A DNA stretch of 64,000 nucleotides from UBA2031 sp037189985 (GCA_037189985.1 JBBCJX010000020.1:248001-312000), one strand, 5' to 3'. Shown: positions 28,789 to 37,452, counted from the first letter of the stretch. A program made the numbers and translations. The notes: generated from the sequence alone by a model not told the origin.

Positions 28789-28902
28789 TATGTGTTCCTG
28801 TCGTCCTATTCGGCCGGAATGCAGTCCCGTATCCTCTTGCCCTGTTTTTCCTGCCGCTTATCGGGGGCATAATCGCAGCCTTTCCAAAGTGGGTGGCAGT
28901 TC

Positions 28903-29568
28903 ATGGCGGGCAAAACGGCGATCCTGATAGGCGCAACCGGGCTGGTGGGCGGACATTGTCTGCAACTCCTGCTGGAGTCTCCTGCCTACAGCAAGGTGAT
29001 AGCAGTGAGCCGTCGCCCGGTTGCGGTCAAGCACAGGAAGCTGGTCCGCGTGGAAACCCCCTTTGATCACCTGTCGACAGCACTGGACGGTGTGAAGGCA
29101 GACGATGCCTTTTGTTGTCTGGGGACCACCATTCGCCAGGCCGGCACGAAAGCGGAATTCCACAAGGTGGATTACGGGTATGCGCTGGAGTTTGCCCATC
29201 GCATGCTGGGCAATGGCGCACAGCACTTCCTCTTGGTATCCGCCATTGGTGCACATGCCCGCTCGCCGGTTTTCTATAACCGGGTGAAAGGCCTGCTGGA
29301 ACAGGATGTCCGTGCTCTCGGCTTTCCGCGCCTTTCCGTTTTCCGCCCTTCATTGCTGGTGGGTCAGCGCGTGGAACATCGCTCCGGGGAGGCCATGGGC
29401 CTGCGTTTTTCCGCTATCATCGCGCCCTTTCTGCGAGGACCCCTGCGCAGTATCCATCCCATCAACGGTGCGGAAGTGGCGGCAGCCATGGTGGCCTGTG
29501 CCCAGACCGGTGCGGATGGTCCTGTCAATGTCCTGTACTACGACCAGATGCAGGCGTTGCTGGCCTGA
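28903..29568 (+). CDS. NAD(P)-binding Rossmann protein, atypical SDR
   Basis: A 221-residue protein with an N-terminal dinucleotide motif AILIGATGLVGGHCLQLLL and the segments DDAFCCLGTTIRQAG, FLLVSAIGAHARSPVFYNRVKG and LSVFRPSLLVG. These match the HTATIP2/YbjT-like atypical SDR group. The Y-x3-K pair appears as YNRVK. It is divergent from liuR and followed by rraA 44 bases later. Substrate unknown. Confidence 0.85.
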   Translation: MAGKTAILIGATGLVGGHCLQLLLESPAYSKVIAVSRRPVAVKHRKLVRVETPFDHLSTALDGVKADDAFCCLGTTIRQAGTKAEFHKVDYGYALEFAHRMLGNGAQHFLLVSAIGAHARSPVFYNRVKGLLEQDVRALGFPRLSVFRPSLLVGQRVEHRSGEAMGLRFSAIIAPFLRGPLRSIHPINGAEVAAAMVACAQTGADGPVNVLYYDQMQALLA

Positions 29569-29612
29569 TGGGTGTGATTCTTGCTGTTCCTTAGTGTGCC
29601 GAGGAGAGACCG

Positions 29613-30095
29613 ATGAGCTTTGTGACGTGTGACCTGTGCGATGACAACCCGGAAGACGTTCGCGTTTGCGAGCCCATGTTTGCCAGCTTTGGCGGGCGTG
29701 ATGCCTTCGGCGGGGAAATCGTTACCGTCAAATGTCATGAAGACAACTCTCGCGTAAAGGAAACCTTGGCCACGCCGGGCAAGGGCAAAGTGCTGGTGGT
29801 GGATGGCGGCGGTTCCCTGCGCTGTGCCCTGCTGGGCGACATGATCGGTGAAAGCGCTGTCCAGAATGGCTGGGAAGGCGTGCTGGTTTACGGTTGTGTG
29901 CGTGATGTCGATGCCTTGGCCGGTCTGGATCTGGGTGTGCATGCGCTGGCCTCCATCCCGCTCAAGAGCGTGCGCAAGGGAGTAGGTGAGGTGGGACTGG
30001 CAGTGACATTTGGTGGCGTCACTTTCCAGCCCGGCGAGTTTGTCTATGCCGACAACAATGGCGTCATTGTGGCCGGCAGGAATCTGCTGGCGTGA
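29613..30095 (+). CDS. rraA: Regulator of RNase E activity RraA / HMG aldolase-like
   Basis: A 160-residue trimeric RraA-fold protein. The motifs GKVLVVDGGGSLRCALLGDMIGESAVQNGWEGVLVYGCVRDVD and FGGVTFQPGEFVYADNNGVIVA are typical. In E. coli RraA inhibits RNase E; related proteins are 4-hydroxy-4-methyl-2-oxoglutarate aldolases. The GxxxD/R catalytic region (GCVRDVD) is intact, so either role is possible. A terminator follows. Confidence 0.92.
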   Translation: MSFVTCDLCDDNPEDVRVCEPMFASFGGRDAFGGEIVTVKCHEDNSRVKETLATPGKGKVLVVDGGGSLRCALLGDMIGESAVQNGWEGVLVYGCVRDVDALAGLDLGVHALASIPLKSVRKGVGEVGLAVTFGGVTFQPGEFVYADNNGVIVAGRNLLA

Positions 30096-30099
30096 AAGG

Positions 30100-30118
30100 C
30101 CGGCCTGTCGGCCGGTTT
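30100..30118 (+). terminator. Hairpin after rraA
   Basis: CCGGCC / GGCCGG with a TGTC loop followed by TTT, directly after the rraA stop codon. Short but GC-rich; moderate confidence. Confidence 0.6.
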
Positions 30119-30205
30119 CGCATGAAGGCAATGTGGTGCGTGGTGCGGTGCCGCGATGGCACAGGAAAGCAGTAGTCCTTAATTGATGCAGGGAGAGAGA
30201 AGATC

Positions 30206-31240
30206 ATGAGCATGGCAAGAAATGTGGTTCTCGCGTTGTTCCCGGTGATGGCCGCATTCCCTGTATGGGCGGCGCCAGCAAATGACGTGGGTGTGCGGGT
30301 TGTGGTGGCGAGCAAGAGCACGCCGCAGGCACGGGTACAGCCGCGTGCTGAACAGGGTGATGTTGCCGCACAGTCACAGCTTGGCCAGATGTACCTGCTG
30401 GGTGTGGGCGTGCCGCAGGATGATGCCAAGGCGCTCGAGTGGTCGCGCAAGGCAGCTTTGCAGGGTGACCGCGACGCGGCCTATGTAACGGGCTTCATTC
30501 ACCTGAATGGCCGTGGTGTCGAACGTGATGACAAGGAAGCGGCGGTATGGTTCCGCAAGGCTGCTGACCTGGGTGATGCCGAAGCACAGTTCCAGCTTGG
30601 CTGGATGTACCTGGAAGGTCGTGGCTTGCCACAGGACGATAATCTGGCCGCGTTGTGGTTCCGCAAGGCGGCAGACCAGGGTGATGCCCAGGCACAGTAC
30701 GCCATGGGCGTATTGTCCACGGAAGGGCGTGGTGTCGAGCGTGACGACAAGGCGGCTTTCAACTGGTTCGAAAAGTCTGCACAGCAGGGCAACGCAGCTG
30801 CTGAGTTCCGCCTTGGAGTGTCGTATGACCTGGGGCAGGGTGTAGCCCAGGATGGCGAGAAAGCCGTTTCCTGGTACCAGAAAGCGGCTGCCCAAGGTGA
30901 TGCGCGCGCCAGTTATGTCTTGGGCACGCTCTACGATGAAGGTTTTGCCGGCGTTGCGAAGGATGGCAATCGTGCGCTGTCCTGGTACCAGAAAAGTTCG
31001 GGACAGGGTGATATCGATGGAACCCGTTCGGTGGCAGACGTTTATTTCACCGGTCGTGGCGTGAAGATGGACGAGCAGCAGGCGCGTGAGTGGTATCAGC
31101 GTGCTGCAAACCAGGGAGATGCCGATTCCCAGTTCAACCTCTCTGCCATTTACGGCCTCGGCTTGGGTGTAGCGCCCAATGTGCGCGAATCCGAAGACTG
31201 GTATTACAAGGGTCAGGAGCGGGTCGGTTACTCACTGTGA
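30206..31240 (+). CDS. Secreted Sel1-like repeat protein
   Basis: A 344-residue protein with a signal peptide (NVVLALFPVMAAFPVWAA) and about eight tandem Sel1/TPR-like repeats of roughly 36 residues, for example AQSQLGQMYLLGVGVPQDDAKALEW and AQFQLGWMYLEGRGLPQDDNLAALW. Such solenoids mediate protein-protein contacts. Likely periplasmic. Monocistronic, ended by a strong terminator. Partner unknown. An in-frame Met two codons later is an alternative start. Confidence 0.9.
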   Translation: MSMARNVVLALFPVMAAFPVWAAPANDVGVRVVVASKSTPQARVQPRAEQGDVAAQSQLGQMYLLGVGVPQDDAKALEWSRKAALQGDRDAAYVTGFIHLNGRGVERDDKEAAVWFRKAADLGDAEAQFQLGWMYLEGRGLPQDDNLAALWFRKAADQGDAQAQYAMGVLSTEGRGVERDDKAAFNWFEKSAQQGNAAAEFRLGVSYDLGQGVAQDGEKAVSWYQKAAAQGDARASYVLGTLYDEGFAGVAKDGNRALSWYQKSSGQGDIDGTRSVADVYFTGRGVKMDEQQAREWYQRAANQGDADSQFNLSAIYGLGLGVAPNVRESEDWYYKGQERVGYSL

Positions 31241-31256
31241 GCCCCGACTGATCTGC

Positions 31257-31288
31257 AATAAAAAGCCCGCATTAGCGGGCTTTTTATT
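31257..31288 (+). terminator. Intrinsic terminator after the Sel1 gene
   Basis: A 14-bp perfect stem (AATAAAAAGCCCGC with GCGGGCTTTTTATT) and an ATTA loop, ending in a T-rich tract. It can work in both directions and also serves the convergent META gene. Confidence 0.93.
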
Positions 31289-31322
31289 GCAGCACTCCAA
31301 CGGGTTTCTTGCCACGTATTTC

Positions 31323-31778
31323 TTAATTCGTGCCCCGGGCAAAAGTCAGCTGCTCTCCGGACAGCGTAGCCAGAATCAACTGATTGTCCTTGAGCCTGAA
31401 TGTCACCACGCCCTCCATCTGTTTCAGAAAAGCTTGCTCGAATTTCATGCGGGGTTCCGGCCCCATCATGCGTGTGGTTGCCAGATTGCCGAAGCTCAGC
31501 CTGCCTTCTTCCCACACCAGCGTTGCCGAGCCGGTGAAGTGATTGACTCCGCTGAAGCCGCTGCTGCCAAGCCGGTTCTTGTCATGACTGCTGTCCGGGC
31601 GCAGTGTCAGAAGGATGTTGTCTGGAATGTCCGGTAATCCGTTGGCCTGCCGGAGTGTCCAGCTTCCCAGCATGGCCTGGCGGGTGTCAGCAATTTCCGT
31701 GGCGGTCTTTGATGTGCTGTGGCAGCCGGCAAGGGCCGCCATGCAGAGGCCAAGCAAGGCAAGAACACGGGTTTTCAT
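31323..31778 (-). CDS. META-domain lipoprotein (HslJ-like)
   Basis: A 151-residue lipoprotein with a lipobox LAGC after a short signal (MKTRVLALLGLCMAALAGC). The remainder resembles the META/HslJ fold: GSWTLRQANGLPD, FSGVNHFTGSATLVWEEGRLSFGNLATTRMMGP, and LKDNQLIL near the C-terminus. HslJ-type proteins are heat-shock or stress-linked envelope proteins. Probably anchored in the outer membrane facing the periplasm. Confidence 0.85.
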   Translation of the reverse strand: MKTRVLALLGLCMAALAGCHSTSKTATEIADTRQAMLGSWTLRQANGLPDIPDNILLTLRPDSSHDKNRLGSSGFSGVNHFTGSATLVWEEGRLSFGNLATTRMMGPEPRMKFEQAFLKQMEGVVTFRLKDNQLILATLSGEQLTFARGTN

Positions 31779-31874
31779 CCAGTAGGCTCCTCAACCGGGA
31801 AAGGTGTGCCACAAGCGTAGTGGAATCCTGGCAAATGCCTGTCCTGATGCCTGCCGTCCATCGCCCGGCAGGTA

Positions 31875-31904
31875 CAAAAAAGCCCGCAGATGCGGGCTTT
31901 TTTG
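31875..31904. terminator. Bidirectional terminator after mdh
   Basis: CAAAAAAGCCCGCA / TGCGGGCTTTTTTG form a 14-bp stem around GA (effectively a 4-base loop), 13 bases beyond the mdh stop on the minus strand. Confidence 0.93.
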
Positions 31905-31917
31905 CAACAGCGGAGAA

Positions 31918-32910
31918 TCAGGGCAGCAGGTGCTTCACACCATCACGCTCTTCCAGCAGTTCGTTCAGGGTGAAGTCCATGCGCTCGCGGCTGAACGCAT
32001 CGATTTCCAGCCCTTCCACGCGGGTGTATTCGCCGTTGGCGCAGGTCACGGGAACGCCGTACATGACTTCAGCCGGGATGCCGTAGCTGCCGTCAGAAGG
32101 AATGCCCATGGTGACCCACTTGCCATTGGTGCCCAGGGCCCAGTCGCGCATGTGGTCGATGGCAGCGTTGGCAGCCGAGGCAGCCGAGGATAGGCCACGG
32201 GCTTCGATGATGGCAGCGCCGCGCTTGCCCACGGTGGGCAGGAAGGTGTTGCGGTTCCAGTCTTCGTCGTTGATCAGCTCTTTCACACTCTGGCCGCCGA
32301 TGGTGGCAAAGCGGTAGTCGGCGTACATGGTGGGAGAGTGGTTGCCCCAGACGGTCAGTTTCTCGATGTCGGCCACGGCCTTGCCGGCTTTGGCAGCGAT
32401 CTGCGAGAGGGCGCGATTGTGGTCCAGACGCAGCATGGCGGTGAAATTCTTGGCAGGCAGGTCAGGAGCCGACTTCATGGCGATGTAGGCATTGGTGTTG
32501 GCGGGGTTGCCGACCACCAGCACCTTCACATTGCGCGAAGCGTGGTCGTTCAGAGCCTTGCCCTGCACGGTGAATATCTTGGCGTTTTCCTGCAGCAGGT
32601 CCTTGCGCTCCATGCCGGGGCCGCGGGGGCGGGCGCCCACGAGCAGGGCATAGTCGGTGTCCTTGAAGGCCACAGCAGGATCATCGGTGCCGATCACGCC
32701 GGCCAGCAGCGGGAATGCGCAGTCGTCCAGCTCCATGATCACGCCCTTGAGCGCCTGTTGGGCTTTCTCGACCGGCACTTCCAGAAGCTGCAGGATCACG
32801 GGCTGGTCCTTGCCCAGCATTTCGCCGGAGGCGATGCGGAAAAGCAGGCTGTAGCCGATCTGGCCGGCGGCGCCGGTAACGGTGACGCGAACGGGCTTCT
32901 TGGTGCTCAT
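31918..32910 (-). CDS. mdh: Malate dehydrogenase (NAD+)
   Basis: A 330-residue LDH/MDH-superfamily enzyme. It has the N-terminal TGAAGQIGYSLLFRIASG cofactor motif, the substrate-binding GARPRGPGMERKDLL (two arginines), NPANTNAYIA, and the catalytic His in WGNHSPTMYADY. It interconverts malate and oxaloacetate in the TCA cycle. The ATG at 32910 follows an AGGAG; the longer open frame to 33234 lacks homology. Divergent from the QueD-like gene. Confidence 0.97.
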   Translation of the reverse strand: MSTKKPVRVTVTGAAGQIGYSLLFRIASGEMLGKDQPVILQLLEVPVEKAQQALKGVIMELDDCAFPLLAGVIGTDDPAVAFKDTDYALLVGARPRGPGMERKDLLQENAKIFTVQGKALNDHASRNVKVLVVGNPANTNAYIAMKSAPDLPAKNFTAMLRLDHNRALSQIAAKAGKAVADIEKLTVWGNHSPTMYADYRFATIGGQSVKELINDEDWNRNTFLPTVGKRGAAIIEARGLSSAASAANAAIDHMRDWALGTNGKWVTMGIPSDGSYGIPAEVMYGVPVTCANGEYTRVEGLEIDAFSRERMDFTLNELLEERDGVKHLLP

Positions 32911-33154
32911 GGTGGACTCCTGGGAGGAAGAGGTAAGGACAGGCCCGCTGGCGGATGGCGCGGCACCCCGGACTCGCCGGATGGGCGAGGCGAAAACCGG
33001 CGCGGATTGTACATGTGCCGCCAGCAGGATGCGACCGGGGCAGCTTGGCGAGGGTGGTTTCAACTGCACAGGACTTTTTGCCGACTGCATCATTGCGGCT
33101 GAGGCCGTTCCCGCAGGCTGGTGTAGAATCTGCGCCTGTCCCGAGGTCGCCTCC

Positions 33155-33748
33155 ATGCTCATCCGCAAGCTTTTCAACTTCGAAAATGCCCATATCGTGC
33201 GCAATTGCACGAGCGACCGCTGCCGCCGCTCCATCCATGGCCACAGCTACAAGGTGGAGGTGATCCTTGAGGCACATGCCCTTGATCATGGGCAGATGGT
33301 GTACGACTTCGGCCTCATGAAAGGGCATATCCGTACCCTCATCGACAGCTTCGATCACGCAATCTGTTATTGGGACAGTGACGACCCCGACTACATCCGT
33401 GCCTGTGAGCAGTTCAGTGCCCGCTGGATACGCCTGCCGGTATCGCCCTCGGCCGAGCAGTTTTCCCGCCTGTTTTTTGTGCTGGCCGATGCCGTGTTGC
33501 GTCAGACGGACATGAACAACGGTGAGGCTGATGTCAGCCTGCAGTCCATCATCGTCCACGAGACGGCAACCGGCTATGCCCAGTGCTTCCGGGAAGACAT
33601 CCTCAATCCGCGCATGGGGCCCATTCCGCTGGAAGCCATCGTGTTCTCTGACCAGGTCCGGGCCGAATGGCCGGACCCCGAGCTGTATGAGCGCCTCAAG
33701 CGGGGCGAGCGTTTCGTGAATCCCGTGGTCGAGCAGCAGGTGCCGTGA
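33155..33748 (+). CDS. 6-pyruvoyl/6-carboxy-tetrahydropterin synthase-like protein
   Basis: A 197-residue PTPS/QueD-fold protein, longer than the roughly 120 residues usual for QueD. Zinc-binding histidines are visible in NFENAHIV and IHGHSYKVEV; the C-terminal half carries ETATGYAQCFRED, a likely catalytic region. The ATG at 33155 was chosen because residues upstream in the same frame are not conserved-looking. It could act in queuosine or pterin synthesis; no queC, queE or folE is near. Confidence 0.85.
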   Translation: MLIRKLFNFENAHIVRNCTSDRCRRSIHGHSYKVEVILEAHALDHGQMVYDFGLMKGHIRTLIDSFDHAICYWDSDDPDYIRACEQFSARWIRLPVSPSAEQFSRLFFVLADAVLRQTDMNNGEADVSLQSIIVHETATGYAQCFREDILNPRMGPIPLEAIVFSDQVRAEWPDPELYERLKRGERFVNPVVEQQVP

Positions 33749-33814
33749 TCCTGGCAACGGGTTCACACATCGTTACGTCATGGTAACTTCAGGCCGCTTT
33801 CATCGTTCTGTCAT

Positions 33815-33837
33815 CTGTGGCAGCTTCAATGCCACAG
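33815..33837 (+). other. Hairpin in the leader of the 30-codon ORF
   Basis: Perfect 8-bp stem CTGTGGCA / TGCCACAG with a GCTTCAA loop, 26 bases before the small ORF start. A second inverted repeat, GTTAC-N6-GTAAC, lies at 33772-33787. They may shape an mRNA leader or be operator sites. Confidence 0.5.
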
Positions 33838-33862
33838 ACAAACGACGAAAGAGAGAAGTGAA

Positions 33863-33955
33863 ATGGAGATGTGGGAAGTAAGGGAGGAGTGGCTGGAAGC
33901 CGGCCAACTGCCTCTGGACGAGATGGACCCGGTGGACGACGCCGTGGAGATGTAA
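33863..33955 (+). CDS. Predicted 30-residue acidic small protein
   Basis: An ORF with ATG at 33863 behind a GAGAGAAG purine run, ending TAA at 33955. It encodes a strongly acidic peptide (11 Asp/Glu of 30) beginning MEMWEVREEWLEAGQLP. It is followed 15 bases later by a classic terminator and preceded by hairpins, so it looks like an independent short transcript. No family recognised. It may instead be the translated part of a small RNA. Confidence 0.55.
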   Translation: MEMWEVREEWLEAGQLPLDEMDPVDDAVEM

Positions 33956-33970
33956 GAGTAGCCAACCGCC

Positions 33971-33997
33971 AAAAGCCCGCCTTGTTGCGGGCTTTTT
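33971..33997 (+). terminator. Intrinsic terminator after the small ORF
   Basis: AAAAGCCCGC / GCGGGCTTTT stem (10 bp) with a CTTGTT loop and a T-tract. It may also end the AraC regulator transcript arriving from the other strand. Confidence 0.9.
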
Positions 33998-34040
33998 CTT
34001 GCCCGGAATTCCGGTCCTGTGCCAGCTTTGGGATAAGGGC

Positions 34041-35063
34041 TCAAGGCCGTACTGACTGGCTGATGCGTCTCCGGTAATCCCCCGGGGTTTCTCGGGTCCA
34101 GCGCTTGAAGGCGCGCTGGAAGGCACCGGGTGTGGAAAAGCCTAGAACATAGGAAATCTCGCCGAAGCTCATCTGTGTGTCGCGCATATATCCCAGTGCC
34201 AGTTCCTTGCGCATGTTGTCCAGCAGGGCTTGGAAGGTGGTGCCTTCGTCGCGCAGCTTGCGGCGCAGGGTCCAGTCCGGCATGCCCAGCAGGCTGGCGG
34301 TTTCCTCGAGAGCCGGTGTCCTGCCGTGCAGCAGTGGCCCGAGGATGGCCTGCACACGCCCCTGGAAGGTGGCGGCAATCTCCAGTTTCTTCATGCGCTC
34401 CTGTGCCAGTGCCAGTAGTTGCTGGTGCAACAGGGGAGCGGCCTGCACAACCGGTAGGGCCGCGGCTTCCGGGGTCAGGACCAGTGCACTCTGCCGCTGG
34501 CCGAAGCTGACCGGTGCCTGAAAGCTGGCGCCGTAGGCCGCCCGGTAATCCGGGGCGCTGAATTCGATATGGACTTCCTGCACGAGATCATCGCGCCCGG
34601 TCAGGCTCTGGATCAGGCTCTGCCAGCCGGTGAGGGCGCTGTCGATGACGAAACGGTTGAACTCGTTGTAAGGCGCAATGGAGTAGAGCAGCAGGGTGTG
34701 GTCGATGGGGGACCATTCCGGGGAGCCGCGGTAGCAGCGGGTATTCAGTGGCTCAAAACGGGTCAGTGTCTCCAGTGCGTCGCCGAGGGTGCTGCTGGTC
34801 ATGGCCAGGAGGCCGGGCAGACCCAGGTCCGTGATGCGGGTGGCCTGGCCCATGTACAGGCCGAGAGCGGGCTCATCGGTCGCACGTATGGTGTAGGCGC
34901 CCAGCTTCATCAGCTCGGTCAGCCCGATGCGTGAGTCCGGGTCGCGCAACTGTGCCGGCGTCAGGCCGACATGGGCCAGCAAGAGGTCGGTGTCGGCTCC
35001 CAGGCGTCGGGCCGTGCGCAGGAGCAGCAGCACGAAGGGGGCGGCGATATCACCGATTCTCAT
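34041..35063 (-). CDS. AraC-family transcriptional regulator
   Basis: A 340-residue regulator with a C-terminal double helix-turn-helix (MRKELALGYMRDTQMSFGEISYVLGFSTPGAFQRAFKRWTRETPGDYRR) and an N-terminal ligand-sensing region of the arabinose-binding-like type common in OruR/ArgR-like members (GLYMGQATRITDLGLPGLLAMTSSTLGDALETL). It is divergent from fadH, as in the Pseudomonas order I remember, so fadH is a likely target. Effector unknown; a fatty acid would suit. Confidence 0.9.
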   Translation of the reverse strand: MRIGDIAAPFVLLLLRTARRLGADTDLLLAHVGLTPAQLRDPDSRIGLTELMKLGAYTIRATDEPALGLYMGQATRITDLGLPGLLAMTSSTLGDALETLTRFEPLNTRCYRGSPEWSPIDHTLLLYSIAPYNEFNRFVIDSALTGWQSLIQSLTGRDDLVQEVHIEFSAPDYRAAYGASFQAPVSFGQRQSALVLTPEAAALPVVQAAPLLHQQLLALAQERMKKLEIAATFQGRVQAILGPLLHGRTPALEETASLLGMPDWTLRRKLRDEGTTFQALLDNMRKELALGYMRDTQMSFGEISYVLGFSTPGAFQRAFKRWTRETPGDYRRRISQSVRP

Positions 35064-35295
35064 GGGGGGAGCATTCCCGGTCTGGGATTTTTCATGGCTG
35101 GGTCGTTGCTGTGCATGGGATAGAACTTGTCAGTTCCGGTTATTGAGGGCAAGGGGAGGCCAGCACTACCTTGCCGACATTCGCGGCGATTGTGGGCATC
35201 CGCCCCGCGCCAGGCAAGACATCATCATCCACCGCCGTATTGCCAGAACCGCATCAGCCCCAACCATCACAACGTCATCACAGCCGAGGTATGCC
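35064..35295. promoter_or_regulatory. Divergent AraC-regulator/fadH promoter region
   Basis: A 232-base non-coding gap. It holds the perfect inverted repeat GGCAAGG-N14-CCTTGCC (35148-35154 and 35169-35175), a possible regulator site or mRNA hairpin. No clear sigma-70 boxes could be fixed by eye. Confidence 0.45.
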
Positions 35296-37323
35296 ATGTC
35301 CGGTCAGGGAAAATTCCAGCACCTTCTAGAGCCGCTTGACCTGGGTTTCACCCAGCTCCGCAACCGCGTGATCATGGGTTCCATGCACACGGGCCTCGAA
35401 GAGGTCAGCATGGAGCGCCAGGCGGCTTTCTTCGCGCGCCGTGCAGCCGGTGGCGTGGGTCTCATCGTGACAGGCGGCATTGCCACCTCCATGGAGGGCG
35501 GCCTTGGCCCGGGTTCTTCGGGCATGTTCACCGAGAAGGATGCCGAGCATCACAGCATCGTCACCAGCGCCGTGCACAAGGAAGGCGGCAAGATCGTCAT
35601 GCAGGCACTGCATGCCGGTCGCCAGTCTTTCCATCCCATGATGCTGGCGCCCTCTGCCAAGCAATCTCCCATTTATCCTTTCGCGCCCAAGGCCATGACG
35701 GCAGAAGACATCGAGCGCGAGCTGGGTAACTGGGCAACCTCTGCACGCCTTGCCCAGCAGGCGGGCTATGACGGCGTGGAAATCATGGGCTCGGAGGGCT
35801 ACCTCCTGAACCAGTTCCTCACCACCCGCGGCAACGAGCGTGATGACGAGTGGGGTGGCAGCTACGAAAACCGCATGCGCTATCCGCTGGAAGTGATACG
35901 TCGCGTGCGTGCCGCCACCGGCCCCAACTTCATCATCGTTTATCGCCTGTCCATGCTGGACCTGGTGCCGGACGGCCAGACCTTCGAGGAAATGATCGAT
36001 TTCGCCAAGCGTCTGGAAGGTGCCGGCGTGAACATCATCAATACCGGCATCGGCTGGCATGAGGCCAAGATTCCCACCATCGCCACCATGGTGCCGCGCG
36101 CTGCATTCGCTTGGGTGACACGCAAGGTCAAGGAAGCCGTGAACATTCCCGTGTCGGCCAGCAACCGCATCAACATGCCGAGTGTGGCCGAAGACATCAT
36201 CGCCCGTGGCGATGCCGACATGGTGGCCATGGCGCGTCCCATGCTGGCCGACCCGGACTGGGTGCTGAAAGCAGAAAAGAACCGGGAAGAAGAGATCAAC
36301 ACCTGTATCGCCTGTAACCAGGCCTGCCTGGACCACACCTTCCAGCTGCGTCTTTCTTCCTGTCTCGTCAATCCGCAGGCTTGTGCAGAAACTGAGCTGG
36401 TCTATATCAAGACCGACAAGCCCAAGAACATCGCCGTGGTGGGCGCCGGCCCTGCCGGCCTGTCGTTTGCGACTGTGGCGGCTGAGCGTGGCCACAATGT
36501 CACCCTGTTTGATGCCGACACCAAGATCGGTGGCCAGTTCAACATTGCCAAGCAGGTACCGGGCAAAGAAGAGTTCCACGAGACGCTGCGCTATTTCGAC
36601 GTGATGCTGGGCAAGCATGGCGTCAAGAAAGTGCTGGGTCGTCGTGTCGGCGCGCAGGATCTGGCCGAGTTTGATGAAGTGGTGCTGGCCACCGGCATCG
36701 TGCCGCGTCGCCTCGACATTCCCGGCATCGATCACCCCAAGGTGGTGTCTTATCTCGACGTGCTGCGTGACAAGAAGCCAGTGGGCAAGAAAGTGGCCAT
36801 TGTCGGTGCCGGTGGCATTGGCGTGGATACTGCCGAATACCTGACGCACGATCCGCATCACAAGGCTTCCAGCCTGGATATCCCGACCTTCCTCAAGGAA
36901 TGGGGCATTGATGCATCTCTGCAGGCACGTGGCGGCATTGCCGGCATTGAGCCTGATGTGGATGCCAGCCCGCGCGAGGTTTATCTGCTGCAGCGCAAGA
37001 CCAAGAAGATCACTGGCCCGGGTAAGACCACCGGCTGGATTCATCGCGAGGCCCTGCTCAAGAAGAACGTGCAGATGCTGGTCGGCGTGAGCTACGACAA
37101 GATTGATGACGAAGGCCTGCACATCACGGTCGGTGACAAGCAGGTGGTGCTGGCGGTGGACAATGTCGTGCTCTGTGCCGGCCAGGAGCCGCAGCGTGAG
37201 TTGCAGGCTGCCATCGAGGCGCAAGGTGGCAAGGTGCACCTGATCGGAGGCGCGGATGTGGCTGCTGAGCTGGATGCCAAGCGTGCCATCAATCAGGGTG
37301 CCCAGCTCGCTGCCGCGATCTAG
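35296..37323 (+). CDS. fadH: NADPH-dependent 2,4-dienoyl-CoA reductase
   Basis: A 675-residue two-domain flavoenzyme. The N-terminal OYE-like TIM barrel binds FMN (LRNRVIMGSMHTGLEE, LLNQFLTTRGNERDDEWGGSYENR). Cysteines for the 4Fe-4S cluster lie in CIACNQACLDHTF and SCLVNPQAC. The C-terminal half binds FAD and NADPH (IAVVGAGPAGLSFATVAAERGH, VAIVGAGGIGVDTAEYL). It removes cis double bonds during beta-oxidation of unsaturated fatty acids. The start at 35296 gives the normal family length; the frame extends upstream without homology. Confidence 0.97.
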   Translation: MSGQGKFQHLLEPLDLGFTQLRNRVIMGSMHTGLEEVSMERQAAFFARRAAGGVGLIVTGGIATSMEGGLGPGSSGMFTEKDAEHHSIVTSAVHKEGGKIVMQALHAGRQSFHPMMLAPSAKQSPIYPFAPKAMTAEDIERELGNWATSARLAQQAGYDGVEIMGSEGYLLNQFLTTRGNERDDEWGGSYENRMRYPLEVIRRVRAATGPNFIIVYRLSMLDLVPDGQTFEEMIDFAKRLEGAGVNIINTGIGWHEAKIPTIATMVPRAAFAWVTRKVKEAVNIPVSASNRINMPSVAEDIIARGDADMVAMARPMLADPDWVLKAEKNREEEINTCIACNQACLDHTFQLRLSSCLVNPQACAETELVYIKTDKPKNIAVVGAGPAGLSFATVAAERGHNVTLFDADTKIGGQFNIAKQVPGKEEFHETLRYFDVMLGKHGVKKVLGRRVGAQDLAEFDEVVLATGIVPRRLDIPGIDHPKVVSYLDVLRDKKPVGKKVAIVGAGGIGVDTAEYLTHDPHHKASSLDIPTFLKEWGIDASLQARGGIAGIEPDVDASPREVYLLQRKTKKITGPGKTTGWIHREALLKKNVQMLVGVSYDKIDDEGLHITVGDKQVVLAVDNVVLCAGQEPQRELQAAIEAQGGKVHLIGGADVAAELDAKRAINQGAQLAAAI

Positions 37324-37351
37324 TGATGGTAGTGATATGGATGCAAGTAAG

Positions 37352-37432
37352 CGTCGCCCCGGCGAAGGCCGGGGTCCATACGGCATCTATCCGGCCTCCA
37401 TCCCATGGACCCCGGCCTTCGCCGGGGTGACG
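37352..37432. repeat. REP-like inverted repeat (BIME-type)
   Basis: Two 28-base arms at 37352-37379 and 37405-37432 are inverted copies with one mismatch, separated by 25 bases. Each arm contains its own hairpin CCCCGGC-GAAG-GCCGGGG. The core resembles widespread proteobacterial intergenic repeats. It lies 28 bases after fadH and may stabilise or end the transcript. Confidence 0.88.
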
Positions 37433-37452
37433 AGGAGTGCTGATTCGTGAAT

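Noticed and set aside
32911..33234. Upstream extension of malate dehydrogenase
   Set aside because: The frame stays open, but the added residues show no homology and the ATG at 32910 has a good ribosome-binding site.
35326..37386. 686-codon antisense frame over fadH
   Set aside because: Opposite to an intact 2,4-dienoyl-CoA reductase; no family resemblance.
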